Shown: positions 35,298 to 44,119, numbered from the stretch's first letter. The stretch is DNA of 64,000 bases from Singulisphaera sp. GP187 (GCA_945868805.1 CAMBMO010000008.1:34287-98286); one strand, 5' to 3'. Numbers and translations are program-made. Notes: generated by a model from the letters alone, not told the origin.

Positions 35298-36347
35298 ATG
35301 CGCTTTGATTGGGTCGATGGCCATCTTGATCTCGCCTACATTGCGGCGCAAAACGGCGATATTCGCGAAGAACCGCTATCGAGCGACTCTCGCTGCGTCA
35401 GTCTGCCCGCACTTCGAAGAGGAAATGTCGGAGTCATCGCGGCCACAATCTTTGTCGAACGAGGTCCCGACGCGGCGGATCGCCCGTGGGGTTACCGGGA
35501 CGAGTGCGACTGGGATGGGGCAAATAGAGCGGCCGAGTTGCAAATGTCCTACTACGAAACACTCGAGCGCGAGGGCATCGTCCGAATCATCCGCACTCGC
35601 GAAGATCTTTCGGATGATCGAACGACCCGTCTCCTGATCCTGATGGAAGGAGCCGATCCGATTCGCGACTCGACGGATGCTGCAAGGTGGTATGAGCGTG
35701 GGGTCCGTATGTGCGGACTCACTTGGGCGCTCGGATCCAGATTCGCCGGCGGAAACCAGTCTGGTGGTGGGCTTACGAGTGCCGGGCGCGATCTCGTCGC
35801 TGCCTTCGACGAACTGGGAATCCTCCACGATTCGAGTCATCTTTCCGATTTGGCGTTTGACGATCTCGTCGGCGCGACCGCTCGCACAATCGTCGCGTCG
35901 CATTCGAACGCGCGGGCACTGCTCGGACCGAGTGAACGACATATTCGCGATGATCAAGTCGCAGAGATTGCGCGTCGCGGCGGAGTCGTTGGGCTGAATC
36001 TCTACGGGCGATTCCTAGCGATGGATCGCGAGGCGACTCTGCACGACGCGGTGAATCATGTGCGCCATATCGCCGCGATCGCGAAGTGCGACGATGTGAG
36101 CGCATTGGGGTCGGATCTCGACGGCGGATTCGTGCCTGCGCTTGTCCCGCCCGAACTACGCGGACCCGATCATTACGATTCGCTTACGAATACGTTGCTT
36201 TCGTCGGGATGGAGTACTCAGACCTGTGCGAAGTTCGCGAGCGGAAACTGGATGCGAGTATGGAAAAACTCGTTGAAGAATGAGCGAGCCAAAGATGGTC
36301 GAGACCGCGTCGGACCCGACTTGGGGTTACTCGATTCCAGCCGATGA
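35298..36347 (+). CDS. Membrane dipeptidase family M19 (renal dipeptidase-like)
   Basis: 349 residues from the ATG at 35298. Binuclear zinc-site motifs: DWVDGHLDLAYIA (HxD), LLILMEGADPI (bridging Glu), DSSHLSDLAFDD, TIVASHSNARAL, and GSDLDGGFVPAL, all in the family order. GVVGLNLYGRFL precedes the last ligand. M19 enzymes hydrolyse dipeptides, including L,D- and D-amino acid dipeptides from peptidoglycan turnover. No signal peptide is seen, so it may be cytoplasmic. It overlaps the tail of the convergent 36327-37502 gene by 21 bp. Confidence 0.9.
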   Translation: MRFDWVDGHLDLAYIAAQNGDIREEPLSSDSRCVSLPALRRGNVGVIAATIFVERGPDAADRPWGYRDECDWDGANRAAELQMSYYETLEREGIVRIIRTREDLSDDRTTRLLILMEGADPIRDSTDAARWYERGVRMCGLTWALGSRFAGGNQSGGGLTSAGRDLVAAFDELGILHDSSHLSDLAFDDLVGATARTIVASHSNARALLGPSERHIRDDQVAEIARRGGVVGLNLYGRFLAMDREATLHDAVNHVRHIAAIAKCDDVSALGSDLDGGFVPALVPPELRGPDHYDSLTNTLLSSGWSTQTCAKFASGNWMRVWKNSLKNERAKDGRDRVGPDLGLLDSSR

Positions 36348-37502
36348 CTCGGTATTGAGATCAATCCGCCGTCTGACGACTTCGCCACCTACGGACACCT
36401 CGACCCGAGCATGCAACAAGACTCCTGTTCGGTGTAGCAACGCACCATCGCGCGAATCATCGAGCAGCATGTGCTCCAGAATGCGCCGTGCATTCGAGTT
36501 CAACTTTGGACACGCCACTGACAAGAGCATCCAATTCGCACGTGCCCACCCAGCGGCGACTCGAAGCGCGTTCGGATTGCTCCCGGACTGGATCAGGTGG
36601 AGCACCCCCGCATCGTCGATAGCAAGCTGGACCGAGATTGCGTCCGGACAGTGGAAAGCGAGCTCAGACCATTCACCAAAATATTCCTCCACGATGCTTC
36701 CAAGTGCGTGTGGTGGATCGATTGGCCGATTCCCTGCAGCGGGCGCGAGTTTCGGCCCGGTGGCGACAGCACGTGCCATCGATCGATCGGTTTCGGAAAA
36801 GCGACTTTGGCTACCGCGCATCGCGATGCCAATGAATTCCAATGCCGCCGCAGTGTCGAGTGCGCTCAACATCGAGAGTGGAACTGGTCCAGATGACTCG
36901 ACGCGATCGACTCTTGGCGCGTGCGATGCGAGAGAGATCCCGATGTCGAATCCCTGGGTTCCCGCCCATTCGAGCAACGATTGGAGCGCAGCCTGTGCGG
37001 ACGCCTCCGGAGATCCGACGAATGCGATCCCGATATCGAATCTCGAAATCGATCCCTTTGTTCGCGCGTGCACAATCGACTCGATCGTCCGCTTCGCGGC
37101 TGCGAGAGCCGCTTCATCGGTTCCGCTCAACAAGACGAGCGGGCAACCAGAGTGCGCGACTGCTGCGGGATCTGTCTGCGCATCGGTGCAGACGATCCAC
37201 GATCGCGCAAACGCGCTGGCTCGTTCCATCCATGCCCCACCCTCGGTTGGAAGTGCTCGACCACCCGCGCGATAGATTTCACCGCGGCTCGCGGGTCCAT
37301 CGAGGCGAATCAATGCGATCGGACCGTGAGATCGCGCCTGCTGATCCGCGAACTGCGCGATCCAAATTCCCGCAAGAGTCGGCACATTTCCGACGATCAA
37401 GAGAGTCGGCATCGCTTGCGCTTGGATCGCATCGCGCCCCGTCGAACTGCCACCGAGAAATGCGGCGGTCAGTCCGCGAAAGTCCTCGGGAGCGCGGCTC
37501 AT
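36327..37502 (-). CDS. Unknown protein translationally coupled to ParA-like ATPase
   Basis: 391 residues, starting inside the stop of the ParA gene (ATGA at 37499-37502). An opening Rossmann-like strand TLLIVGNVPTLAGIWIAQFA, then ALIRLDG and LVLLSGTDEAALAAAKRTIESI, suggest an alpha/beta nucleotide-binding-like fold without an intact Walker motif (GGSSTGRDA is the closest). Later segments are helical. The C-terminus has LIQSGSNPNALRVAAGWARANWMLLSVACP followed by VEVSVGGEVVRRR. I do not recognise a family. Strict coupling to ParA suggests they act as a pair, perhaps in positioning or in control of an envelope machine. Confidence 0.65.
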   Translation of the reverse strand: MSRAPEDFRGLTAAFLGGSSTGRDAIQAQAMPTLLIVGNVPTLAGIWIAQFADQQARSHGPIALIRLDGPASRGEIYRAGGRALPTEGGAWMERASAFARSWIVCTDAQTDPAAVAHSGCPLVLLSGTDEAALAAAKRTIESIVHARTKGSISRFDIGIAFVGSPEASAQAALQSLLEWAGTQGFDIGISLASHAPRVDRVESSGPVPLSMLSALDTAAALEFIGIAMRGSQSRFSETDRSMARAVATGPKLAPAAGNRPIDPPHALGSIVEEYFGEWSELAFHCPDAISVQLAIDDAGVLHLIQSGSNPNALRVAAGWARANWMLLSVACPKLNSNARRILEHMLLDDSRDGALLHRTGVLLHARVEVSVGGEVVRRRIDLNTESSAGIE

Positions 37503-38491
37503 GACGCTTGATCCATCTTGGCTGCTCGAAGGCGTTGCGCGACCTCGCCGAGTCTACTTTCGACACCGCGTGGCTCCCGCTGATTGAGTTCCATCTCGAC
37601 GATCGGTGGCTCGACCGAACGGGTGTTCGCCCTCGGTGCGGCAAGTTGAGACATCACGACTGCGTCACGATCCGATGGATTGCATGCGGAAGAAATCCCT
37701 CCCGCTCGTTGAGCGACGATGTCGCGAGAGATGATCCAATCCGCTAGGCGTTCAAAGTCTCGTCGAGCATCGGATGTCGGTGCGTACTGAGTCACTGCTT
37801 GTCCGAATCCCGCGGCTTCACGCAAAACATCGTGTTCTCGGATCGTCGTCGGAACCACATCAGCGCCGAATGTACGGTCGATAGCGGCCAATATGTCCTG
37901 CGAAATGCGAGATCCATCACGCACCAAGGTGGGAAGGACATGGATCGCGATTTTCCGTTGGATCCGATCGGCGACCGCGCGAATGGTCGCGACTTGGCGC
38001 TCGGCGGCGCGCAAAGCGAAGTACCCGGTCTCGATAGGGATGATCGCCTCGTCACAGGCTCGAAGCGCATTGAAGACGAGCAACCCGATATGAGGAGGGC
38101 AGTCGATGACGCACCATTGAAAGTGCGACGAGAGCCGATCGAGAATGCCAGCAAGTCGTCGATCGCGGTCGGGGGCGTCACGCAAAGGACCGTCGGGCGC
38201 CTCCAAAAGCGCCAATTTCACTGTGCACGGTGCCAAAGCCAATCCAGGGCAAGGCTCCCAAAGAAGCCCATCGTCGAGGAGCGAAGTGCCGCTCCCTTGA
38301 CGTAGAGCATCTTCAATTCCGAACTCGATGCGTGTGCTCGGGACTCCAAGGGCAAGTCCACAGTGGCCCTGAGGATCAAGGTCGACCAACAGAGTCCGTT
38401 GGGACCGCGCAGCGAGGACCGCTGCCAAGTTCACAGCGGTGGTGGTTTTGCCACTTCCACCTTTCTGATTCACGATGGCCATCACACGCAT
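37499..38491 (-). CDS. ParA/Soj-family ATPase without a ParB partner
   Basis: 330 residues. A deviant Walker A, VNQKGGSGKTTTAVNLA, with the signature lysine, DLDPQGHCGLALG, CVIDCPPHIGLLVFNAL (Walker B) and IPIETGYFALRAAERQ are classical ParA features. About 65 residues beyond the core (after RRDFERLADWI) are polar, ending in a short basic helix (SRLGEVAQRLRAAKM). ParA dimers move cargo over the nucleoid. No parB or parS-like palindrome is seen nearby, and the coupled downstream gene is unknown, so this may be an orphan ParA positioning something other than the chromosome. 159 bp separate it from aroB. Confidence 0.92.
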   Translation of the reverse strand: MRVMAIVNQKGGSGKTTTAVNLAAVLAARSQRTLLVDLDPQGHCGLALGVPSTRIEFGIEDALRQGSGTSLLDDGLLWEPCPGLALAPCTVKLALLEAPDGPLRDAPDRDRRLAGILDRLSSHFQWCVIDCPPHIGLLVFNALRACDEAIIPIETGYFALRAAERQVATIRAVADRIQRKIAIHVLPTLVRDGSRISQDILAAIDRTFGADVVPTTIREHDVLREAAGFGQAVTQYAPTSDARRDFERLADWIISRDIVAQRAGGISSACNPSDRDAVVMSQLAAPRANTRSVEPPIVEMELNQREPRGVESRLGEVAQRLRAAKMDQAS

Positions 38492-38650
38492 GCTGACTCA
38501 AGATCGACAGACTCGCCCCATTCCCTTGAAGTCTCGCAAGGCAGTTCGGAGGAGACTGAAGAACTCCCACACTGACCATGTGGGACGTTGGAAAGTCCCT
38601 CGCGATTCATCAATGCTAAGACGCAATATTCGTGCAGAACTCGGAGTTCT

Positions 38651-39808
38651 TCAGTGTCCTGCCGATTCAACTGCCCCGATCGCCCTCAGTCCCACCCTCA
38701 GTAACTCGGGGTCAGCTCGCCTGACAATTCGTGCCCCTCCCGAACCAACCGGCAGGATCAGCGTGAGCGACGATTCTTCTCGTTTTTTGTCGAAACCCGC
38801 TGCAAACTCGAGGGAATCCACGGTTACGGCACGGGGAAGCGCAACCGCGAAACCGAGCCCTGCGACCTGGCTTCGAACCGACTGTGCTTGCGCGAGAGTC
38901 ATTCCGCCATCCGCAACCGAGGCAAATGAGGCGGCGACGAGTCCCAAAGCGACGGCCTCGCCGTGAAGTAACTCGGCAGCGAACTCGCTCTCGAGCGCGT
39001 GGGCAAATGTGTGGCCAAGATTGAGCAACATCCGCCGGTCAGCCTCGCGAGGATCCTCGGCAACGATGTCGAGCTTGACCTGAGCGCACCGTGCGACGAG
39101 GTCAATGAGGCGCCATTGGTTCAGGGGGTCGGGATCGGCGAAATAGGTTTGCGCGTTCGCCAGCAGAGCTGCGATGCTCGGATCCGCGATCATCGAGTGC
39201 TTCAGGCACTCGGCGAGACCACCTCGAAATGTGCGCGCCGACAGCGAAGTCAGCGTCTGCGTATCGGCGATGACCGCCGAAGGAGGCCAAATCGTGCCCG
39301 CGAGATTCTTGCCAAGTCGATTCTGGCCGATCGAAAGGTTGATGCCCGTCTTCCCTCCGAGCGCGGCGTCCACCATTCCTAGGAGGGTTGTCGGGACTGC
39401 GATCCACTGAACTCCGCGCAAGTACGTCGCGGCGCAGAATCCAGCGAGGTCCGTGGTGATTCCCCCCCCGACCGCCACAATCACTCCGCGACGATCGAGG
39501 CCTGCGCGGATCGCTTGGTCCATGATCGTCGTCCAAGTCGACGCTGATTTGTTCGACTCACTTGCGTGAACTAAGCACTCCGTCACCCGGACGGACGATC
39601 CATCAGGATTGTGCCACGAGCGCGCGACGCGTGCTCCCCAAGTCGTGGCAATTGCATCATCGACAACGAGCAGAATGCTTGAGGGATTCTTCCCTGCGCC
39701 AATCGATCGAACGCGATCCGCTATCGAATCGAGAATTCCGCTCCCGATGACGACTGGAGCAGAGGCGACACGCTCGCCGTTCATGCGTTGGGTGAGTTCT
39801 CGCGTCAT
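38651..39808 (-). CDS. aroB: 3-dehydroquinate synthase
   Basis: Second step of the shikimate pathway: DAHP to 3-dehydroquinate, NAD- and Zn/Co-dependent. 385 residues. NAD motif GVIVAVGGGITTDLAGFCAATYLRG, VPTTLLGMVDAALGGKTGIN, FRGGLAECLKHSMI, and the metal-site LLNLGHTFAHALE with GEAVALGL are all present. The gene starts inside the stop of the membrane-protein gene (ATGA at 39805-39808). No other aro genes are nearby. Confidence 0.96.
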   Translation of the reverse strand: MTRELTQRMNGERVASAPVVIGSGILDSIADRVRSIGAGKNPSSILLVVDDAIATTWGARVARSWHNPDGSSVRVTECLVHASESNKSASTWTTIMDQAIRAGLDRRGVIVAVGGGITTDLAGFCAATYLRGVQWIAVPTTLLGMVDAALGGKTGINLSIGQNRLGKNLAGTIWPPSAVIADTQTLTSLSARTFRGGLAECLKHSMIADPSIAALLANAQTYFADPDPLNQWRLIDLVARCAQVKLDIVAEDPREADRRMLLNLGHTFAHALESEFAAELLHGEAVALGLVAASFASVADGGMTLAQAQSVRSQVAGLGFAVALPRAVTVDSLEFAAGFDKKREESSLTLILPVGSGGARIVRRADPELLRVGLRAIGAVESAGH

Positions 39809-40470
39809 CGACCATCCTGCTGCGACGATGATGCGATGGATCCCTCACGCGCACGGTCCGCGACTGCGTGAATTCGACTCGCACCCTTGATGGAGGCTCG
39901 CTTGCTCATCACTCTCACTCCGATCCAAGCGCCGACCAACACCACGACGGCGAGAATCGCGAAAAGCCCGCTCGGGAGTACGCCACTCGACACTTGCGCG
40001 GTCGAGTGAATGAAACGTAGCGCGCTCGGATCGATCCGACAGCCAATGAGTGCCGGGTATTCGCGAAGCACCCCCTGTCGATCTGGCAATTGAATCGTTC
40101 CAACACTTCTGCCGAGGATCGAGACGATCGACCCAGGAACTATCTGCGTCGCATGCATGACATAGACAGCGACGGGATCGCCAGCATCCGTTCGCACAAA
40201 CCACTCCTGACCTTCGGGATGGATCGCGCCCATTGGCGTGGATTGCTCAAGCTTTCCGGTCAGCTTGACCCACGCGCACTCTAGAATTTCTCCCCATTGA
40301 GGCTCTGTGATGACTGGCAATTGCGCGATTTCATTCGCGGTCAAGGTCCCTTGTGGAGTCGCATCTGCGACTTCCTTCCAGAGCAACTCGAAATGATCAC
40401 TTGGCCAATCGCGTTGGGATTGGAGGGTCGATCCGTCACCTTTCGCGCTCTGGATTGGAATCGCGATCAC
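39805..40470 (-). CDS. Single-pass membrane protein upstream of aroB
   Basis: 221 residues from a GTG at 40470. The N-terminal two thirds are soluble and mixed: WGEILECAWVKLTGKL, then TDAGDPVAVYVMHATQIVPGSIVSILGRSVGTIQL, which reads like a small beta-barrel or OB-type region. One C-terminal transmembrane helix follows (GLFAILAVVVLVGAWIGVRV), then a basic tail (SKRASIKGASRIH). No signal peptide, so the topology is probably N-out by tail insertion, or the true N-terminus is missing. Not recognised. Its 4-base overlap with aroB shows coupling, but no functional link is evident. Confidence 0.6.
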   Translation of the reverse strand: MIAIPIQSAKGDGSTLQSQRDWPSDHFELLWKEVADATPQGTLTANEIAQLPVITEPQWGEILECAWVKLTGKLEQSTPMGAIHPEGQEWFVRTDAGDPVAVYVMHATQIVPGSIVSILGRSVGTIQLPDRQGVLREYPALIGCRIDPSALRFIHSTAQVSSGVLPSGLFAILAVVVLVGAWIGVRVMSKRASIKGASRIHAVADRAREGSIASSSQQDGR

Positions 40471-40510
40471 CGTGATCCGATGGTACGGAGCGATTCTAAA
40501 ACGGACCGAC

Positions 40511-40550
40511 CATCAGGGACCATCAGGGACCATCAGGGACCATCAGGGAC
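40511..40550 (-). repeat. Four tandem 10-bp repeats starting at the stop codon of the beta-helix gene
   Basis: The unit CATCAGGGAC (plus strand) occurs four times without change; on the minus strand this is CCCTGATGGT. The first copy holds the TGA stop of the upstream gene. Because 10 is not a multiple of 3, successive copies place TGA in all three frames. The next bases form GGGAC-AAA-GTCCC (40546-40558), a short hairpin inside the end of the coding region. Confidence 0.85.
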
Positions 40551-42012
40551 AAAGTCCCCAACCTGACAGGATCGCCGCGATGTCTGCGCCGTCGGTGAAC
40601 CCATCGCCGTCAACATCGCCCCCGGGAGTCCCCCATGCGGAAAGCACGATCGCAAGATCAAGTCCGCCGACTTCACCGTCGCCATTCAGATCGGCAGGAC
40701 ATGCCGGTGGTGGTGGCGGTGGCACTTCGTACGCGCCGATATCCACGATCGGTGATGTGCCGACACCCGTATCGACGACAGTCGTGATGTCGACGCGACG
40801 AGTGAGTCCGTCGCGATCGAAGAGGATCCCTACCGGAATCAGAGTATTGCTCCCCGCATCAATGGCGGGCGAAGTGATCTGAAGGTGCAAGTCACCGGTC
40901 GCGGCACTTACGAAGAGCGGATCGACGCTTAGATTGCCCGAACCAGCCGCGCCACCCTGGACGACGCTGTAATTCACGGTGTTTGTTCCGCCCGCTGCAG
41001 TGACTTGATTGTTGGCTGTCACACCGCCCGATCCCGTATTGCCCCAGACGATGCAGTTGCCAATGTTCGCCGAGCCACTCGTGTTGTAGATGCCTCCGCC
41101 CGACGTGTGCGTCGTCGTGTTACCGACGAATGTCGAATCGCGGATGGTCACGGTCGATGTCGTGCCGATCCAGACAGCGCCGCCAGAATTGGTGCTCGTC
41201 GCCTTGTTCAATCGAAAGACGCAGTTGGTAATCGTCGTCTGCGAAGATCCATACGACTCGATCGCGCCAGCGCGCGACGCCTGATTGTTGGTGAAGGTGC
41301 ATCCCTCCCACTTCACAGTCGTCGAATTCGTGTCGAACGCACCACCGTAGCTGCCGCCGACGTTGTCGGTGAATTCGCAGTTCTGAAAGGTCGCCTGCGC
41401 ACCAAAGATGTATCCAGCACCGCCACCGAATATGCAGCGATTACCGACGAAGTTGCAATTGCGAATCGTCGGACTCGCACTCGAGAGGATGAGGATTCCG
41501 CCGCCCTTGTCATAGTTGGATGCGGTCGCACCGTTGGCATAACCACCCACAACTCGGAACCCATCGAGGATCCCAGTCGCGCCGACACTGGTCCCGTTCA
41601 CGACGTGATACGAGTTGTCACCCATGTAGGTGACGGTGCCGTTGTCGTTGCCAAGAAGATCGCCAGTCAGCGTCGTGACATTCGCCACGAAGTTGCGCTG
41701 CGCGAGCGCAGTCTCGGTCCCGGCGAATCCGCCGTAAACACCGACTCCGGTTTTCATCGTGTGCCATATTGTTCGCGTGGTGGTCGTCGTTGCTTTGTAC
41801 GTTCCAGCCTTCACCCAAACTTGATCGCCCGTAACAGCTGCGTTCATCGCAGTGGCCGCTGCGGTTGGACCGTAGTAGGCGTCGTACCACGATGTGCCGT
41901 TGTTGAGACCGGTCGTGAGAGACCCGTCGACATAGCGGATGGCTCCCTGCGCAGATTGAGTAGCGCAGCAGACAAGAACGAGGGATAACGCGTCGCGATA
42001 AATGCATTTCAT
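40543..42012 (-). CDS. Secreted right-handed beta-helix protein with dockerin-like C-terminus
   Basis: 489 residues with a signal peptide (ALSLVLVCCATQSAQGA), then YVDGSLTTGLNNGTSW and AMNAAVTGDQVWVKAGTY, typical of pectate-lyase-like beta helices. Coils repeat as IRNCNFVGNRC, FQNCEFTDNVGG, WEGCTFTNNQAS, ITNCVFRLNKA and IRDSTFVGNTT, the polymorphic-membrane-protein style. SPAIDAGSN ends the helix. After a proline run come two calcium-loop motifs, DLNGDGEVGGLDLAIVLSAWG and DVDGDGFTDGADIAAILSGWG, a dockerin type I-like pair ending GLCP as in many Phycisphaerae exoproteins. AGGATC precedes the ATG. Surface attachment is inferred. Confidence 0.88.
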   Translation of the reverse strand: MKCIYRDALSLVLVCCATQSAQGAIRYVDGSLTTGLNNGTSWYDAYYGPTAAATAMNAAVTGDQVWVKAGTYKATTTTTRTIWHTMKTGVGVYGGFAGTETALAQRNFVANVTTLTGDLLGNDNGTVTYMGDNSYHVVNGTSVGATGILDGFRVVGGYANGATASNYDKGGGILILSSASPTIRNCNFVGNRCIFGGGAGYIFGAQATFQNCEFTDNVGGSYGGAFDTNSTTVKWEGCTFTNNQASRAGAIESYGSSQTTITNCVFRLNKATSTNSGGAVWIGTTSTVTIRDSTFVGNTTTHTSGGGIYNTSGSANIGNCIVWGNTGSGGVTANNQVTAAGGTNTVNYSVVQGGAAGSGNLSVDPLFVSAATGDLHLQITSPAIDAGSNTLIPVGILFDRDGLTRRVDITTVVDTGVGTSPIVDIGAYEVPPPPPPACPADLNGDGEVGGLDLAIVLSAWGTPGGDVDGDGFTDGADIAAILSGWGLCP

Positions 42013-42186
42013 GAGATCCTCAAAAATACCCCCAAGCGAGAAAAAAGCAATTCCCTTTCGGGCAAATGGTCTACCAAATGAGCGACCAAATGACTGGTCC
42101 CACCCCTGAATTCGGGTCCATATGAAGGTGGATCCGATTTGGGGTCAAGACCACACTCACAGCCCCGCCCTCCTGCGCTGAGTTTG

Positions 42187-43410
42187 TCACAAATTCGAAA
42201 AATGTGCGCAGTTGATCCGCTGGGAAATGGGGCCAGCGCTTCGCGACGTCGACACAATCAGCCCGTCTTGCGAGAGCGGTCCCGCAAGTTCCATCCACTT
42301 CTTCATCGAGGCCGCGTGCTGAGGAGTCATCGTCGACGAAAGTTTGAACTCAACTGGAAAGACGCCGCTGGCGGTCTCGACAAGCAAGTCCACTTCGTAA
42401 CCGTCCACGCTCTTCCAGAAGAAGAGATTGCAAGGATCAGCGTTTGCTTTGAATCGCCGCACGAACTGAGTGACGCACGCCGTCTCAAAGAGTGCGCCAG
42501 CCATCGGTCCCTGCACGAGGTGCTTCTCATCTTGGAGTCCCACCAAGTAGGACACGAGTCCGGTATCGAGAAAGTAAAACTTAGGATTCTTGATGATCCT
42601 CTTGCCGAAGTTCCTGTGATAGGGATTGAGGAAATAGATGAGCGAACTCGCTTCGAGCAGCGACAGCCATGACTTCACGGTTGGAAGAGTGATGCCCAGA
42701 TCGCGCGATAACGCGGCGCAGTTCAGTTCCTGCGCGGTGCGTGACGCGAGGAGTCGCAAGAAGCGTTCGAACTCATTGAGATTGGACGAACGGATGTTTC
42801 CGCGAACATCGCGGTCGATGTACGTCTGCAAGTAACTCGAAAACCAGAGAGTCGACGGCATCTGCTTTCGAAGGGCGACTTCGGGATAGCCACCCCTGAG
42901 GAGCCACGCTCCGAGTGTCGGCGCACCCGTCGCAGCCTGCTGGGTGCGACCCAAGGCATGGAGGAACGCATCCGAGTTGCTGGGCGGTCTCTTCGCTGCG
43001 CGGCGAAGTTCGGCGATGGCGAACGACTGGAGCGACAGCACGGCGACGCGCCCCGCGAGCGATTCACCCACACTTCGCATCAATGGAAACTGCTGTGAAC
43101 CGGTGAGAACCCACTGTCCCGGACGCTTGTCCTTGTCGACGCGTGCCTTGATGGACGAGAGCAATTCAGGCGCGTTCTGTATCTCGTCGATGATGACCGG
43201 CGAGGAATAGCGCGCGAGAAAAGTGTTGGGATCGGAGCGCGCCAGAATTCTGCTCTCGGGGTCGTCGAGCGACACATAGTTGTATCGCTTCGCAAGGACA
43301 TGCTGCAACAGCGTGGTCTTGCCAGATCGACGTGGTCCCGTGACAAGCACAACTGGGAAAAGTTTGAGCGCCTTCCGCAAAGTTGGCTCGACAAGCCGCG
43401 CGACGTACAT
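42187..43410 (-). CDS. AAA+ ATPase with DUF4143 (archaeal-type ATP-binding protein family)
   Basis: 407 residues. Walker A VTGPRRSGKTTLLQHVL, Walker B SPVIIDEIQNAPELLS, sensor WVLTGSQQFPLM, then a winged-helix-like region (GITLPTVKSWLSLLEAS) and the DUF4143 nuclease-like end: FETACVTQFVRRF, FWKSVDGYEVDLLVE and FPVEFKLS, in which the D...E-x-K pattern matches a PD-(D/E)XK core. These proteins are patchily distributed and often move between genomes; the role is unknown. The gene has a consensus sigma-70 promoter with the start codon at the expected transcription start, so the mRNA should be leaderless. Confidence 0.9.
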   Translation of the reverse strand: MYVARLVEPTLRKALKLFPVVLVTGPRRSGKTTLLQHVLAKRYNYVSLDDPESRILARSDPNTFLARYSSPVIIDEIQNAPELLSSIKARVDKDKRPGQWVLTGSQQFPLMRSVGESLAGRVAVLSLQSFAIAELRRAAKRPPSNSDAFLHALGRTQQAATGAPTLGAWLLRGGYPEVALRKQMPSTLWFSSYLQTYIDRDVRGNIRSSNLNEFERFLRLLASRTAQELNCAALSRDLGITLPTVKSWLSLLEASSLIYFLNPYHRNFGKRIIKNPKFYFLDTGLVSYLVGLQDEKHLVQGPMAGALFETACVTQFVRRFKANADPCNLFFWKSVDGYEVDLLVETASGVFPVEFKLSSTMTPQHAASMKKWMELAGPLSQDGLIVSTSRSAGPISQRINCAHFSNL

Positions 43411-43416
43411 ACTGCC

Positions 43417-43444
43417 ATTATAAGATAGAACTTTAGTTTGTCAA
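43417..43444 (-). promoter_or_regulatory. Consensus sigma-70 promoter for the DUF4143 ATPase gene
   Basis: Minus strand: TTGACA (43439-43444), 16-bp spacer, TATAAT (43417-43422), both perfect hexamers. The start codon begins 7 bases after the -10, at 43410, so transcription and translation should start together. Confidence 0.75.
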
Positions 43445-43714
43445 GAACTGATCCCACGAATCATTGATCAGACCGACTCTCCTGGCGGCCTCGAGCGCTT
43501 CTTCTTCATGCATGCCTCCAATGCCGTTGGAGGTGCCAGTGTCCCAGAGAAATCTCAATTCACGTGAACCCGGATTCAGGGTGGGGCCAATCGTGCCGTG
43601 GCTACCCGATTCGACAGTGAACCCGAGAACAACCTTTGAGAAGAGCCACGCGCGGGCTGGGGCCACTCCCCTCTCGTCGCGGCGCAGCACTATCTGCAAA
43701 CCCGTGACGTCCAT
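43433..43714 (-). CDS. Small hypothetical protein, doubtful
   Basis: 93 residues from the ATG at 43714 (MDVTGLQIVLRRD). The sequence shows a plausible alternating pattern (WLFSKVVLGFTVESGSHG, LRFLWDTGTSNG) and an acidic helix at the end (HEEEALEAARRVGLIND). No family recognised. Its 3' end overlaps the DUF4143 promoter -35 region. Without homologues this could be a remnant or a chance frame. Confidence 0.35.
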   Translation of the reverse strand: MDVTGLQIVLRRDERGVAPARAWLFSKVVLGFTVESGSHGTIGPTLNPGSRELRFLWDTGTSNGIGGMHEEEALEAARRVGLINDSWDQFLTN

Positions 43715-43871
43715 TTCAACATGGCGACTCGCATCGGGGTGGTAGCAAATCAGGCAGCACAAGCGCACCCGGGCGTTCCCACAGCATCACAAGTCAAAAA
43801 CCAAAACCAAAACTTCCCTGCAGAATTCGTGGTGTGTGGTGCTCTGTGAGACCCGGTGAAAAACGAAACAG

Positions 43872-43946
43872 TGACCCCAATGGGATTCGAACCCATGTGT
43901 CCTCCTTGAAAGGGAGGTGTCCTGGACCAGGCTAGACGATGGGGCC
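43872..43946 (-). tRNA. tRNA-Glu (anticodon TTC)
   Basis: 75 nt. Acceptor arms GGCCCCA and TGGGGTC pair with one G-U; discriminator A. The anticodon arm CCTCC-CTTTCAA-GGAGG gives anticodon TTC. The T-arm has GGTTCGAATCC. CCA is not encoded. It lies 44 bp after tRNA-Glu(CTC) and both are followed by TGTTTCGTTT. Confidence 0.96.
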
Positions 43947-43990
43947 TGTGCAAACTCTCCGAGCGTCTCATCGCTCGGCAAACGAAACAA

Positions 43991-44064
43991 TGACCCCAAG
44001 GGGATTTGAACCCCTGTTCCATCCGTGAGAGGGATGTGTCCTAGCCGGGCTAGACGATGAGGCC
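43991..44064 (-). tRNA. tRNA-Glu (anticodon CTC)
   Basis: 74 nt. Acceptor arms GGCCTCA and TGGGGTC; anticodon arm CATCC-CTCTCAC-GGATG gives CTC. The T-arm has GGTTCAAATCC. CCA is not encoded. A 7-bp hairpin (CCGAGCG with CGCTCGG) occupies the spacer to the next tRNA and may guide processing. Two Glu isoacceptors in one transcript are consistent with local duplication and divergence. Confidence 0.96.
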
Positions 44065-44077
44065 AATCGGGCGAAAG

Positions 44078-44105
44078 AGTATAGCGTTGAAGCGCGTGTC
44101 GACAA
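44078..44105 (-). promoter_or_regulatory. Probable promoter of the tRNA-Glu pair
   Basis: Minus strand: TTGTCG (44100-44105), 16-bp spacer, TATACT (44078-44083), about 14 bases before the tRNA 5' end at 44064. The -10 is close to consensus, the -35 moderate. Confidence 0.5.
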
Positions 44106-44119
44106 TCGCAACTCTCCCG

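Noticed and set aside
40511..40550. Short repeats as a CRISPR array
   Set aside because: The 10-bp units abut without spacers and there are no cas genes; simple slippage repeat.
42187..43410. DUF4143 gene as part of an insertion sequence
   Set aside because: No transposase, terminal inverted repeats or target-site duplication were seen around it.
43872..44064. tRNA-Glu pair as pseudogenes because CCA is missing
   Set aside because: Stems, loops and identity elements are intact; many bacteria add CCA enzymatically.
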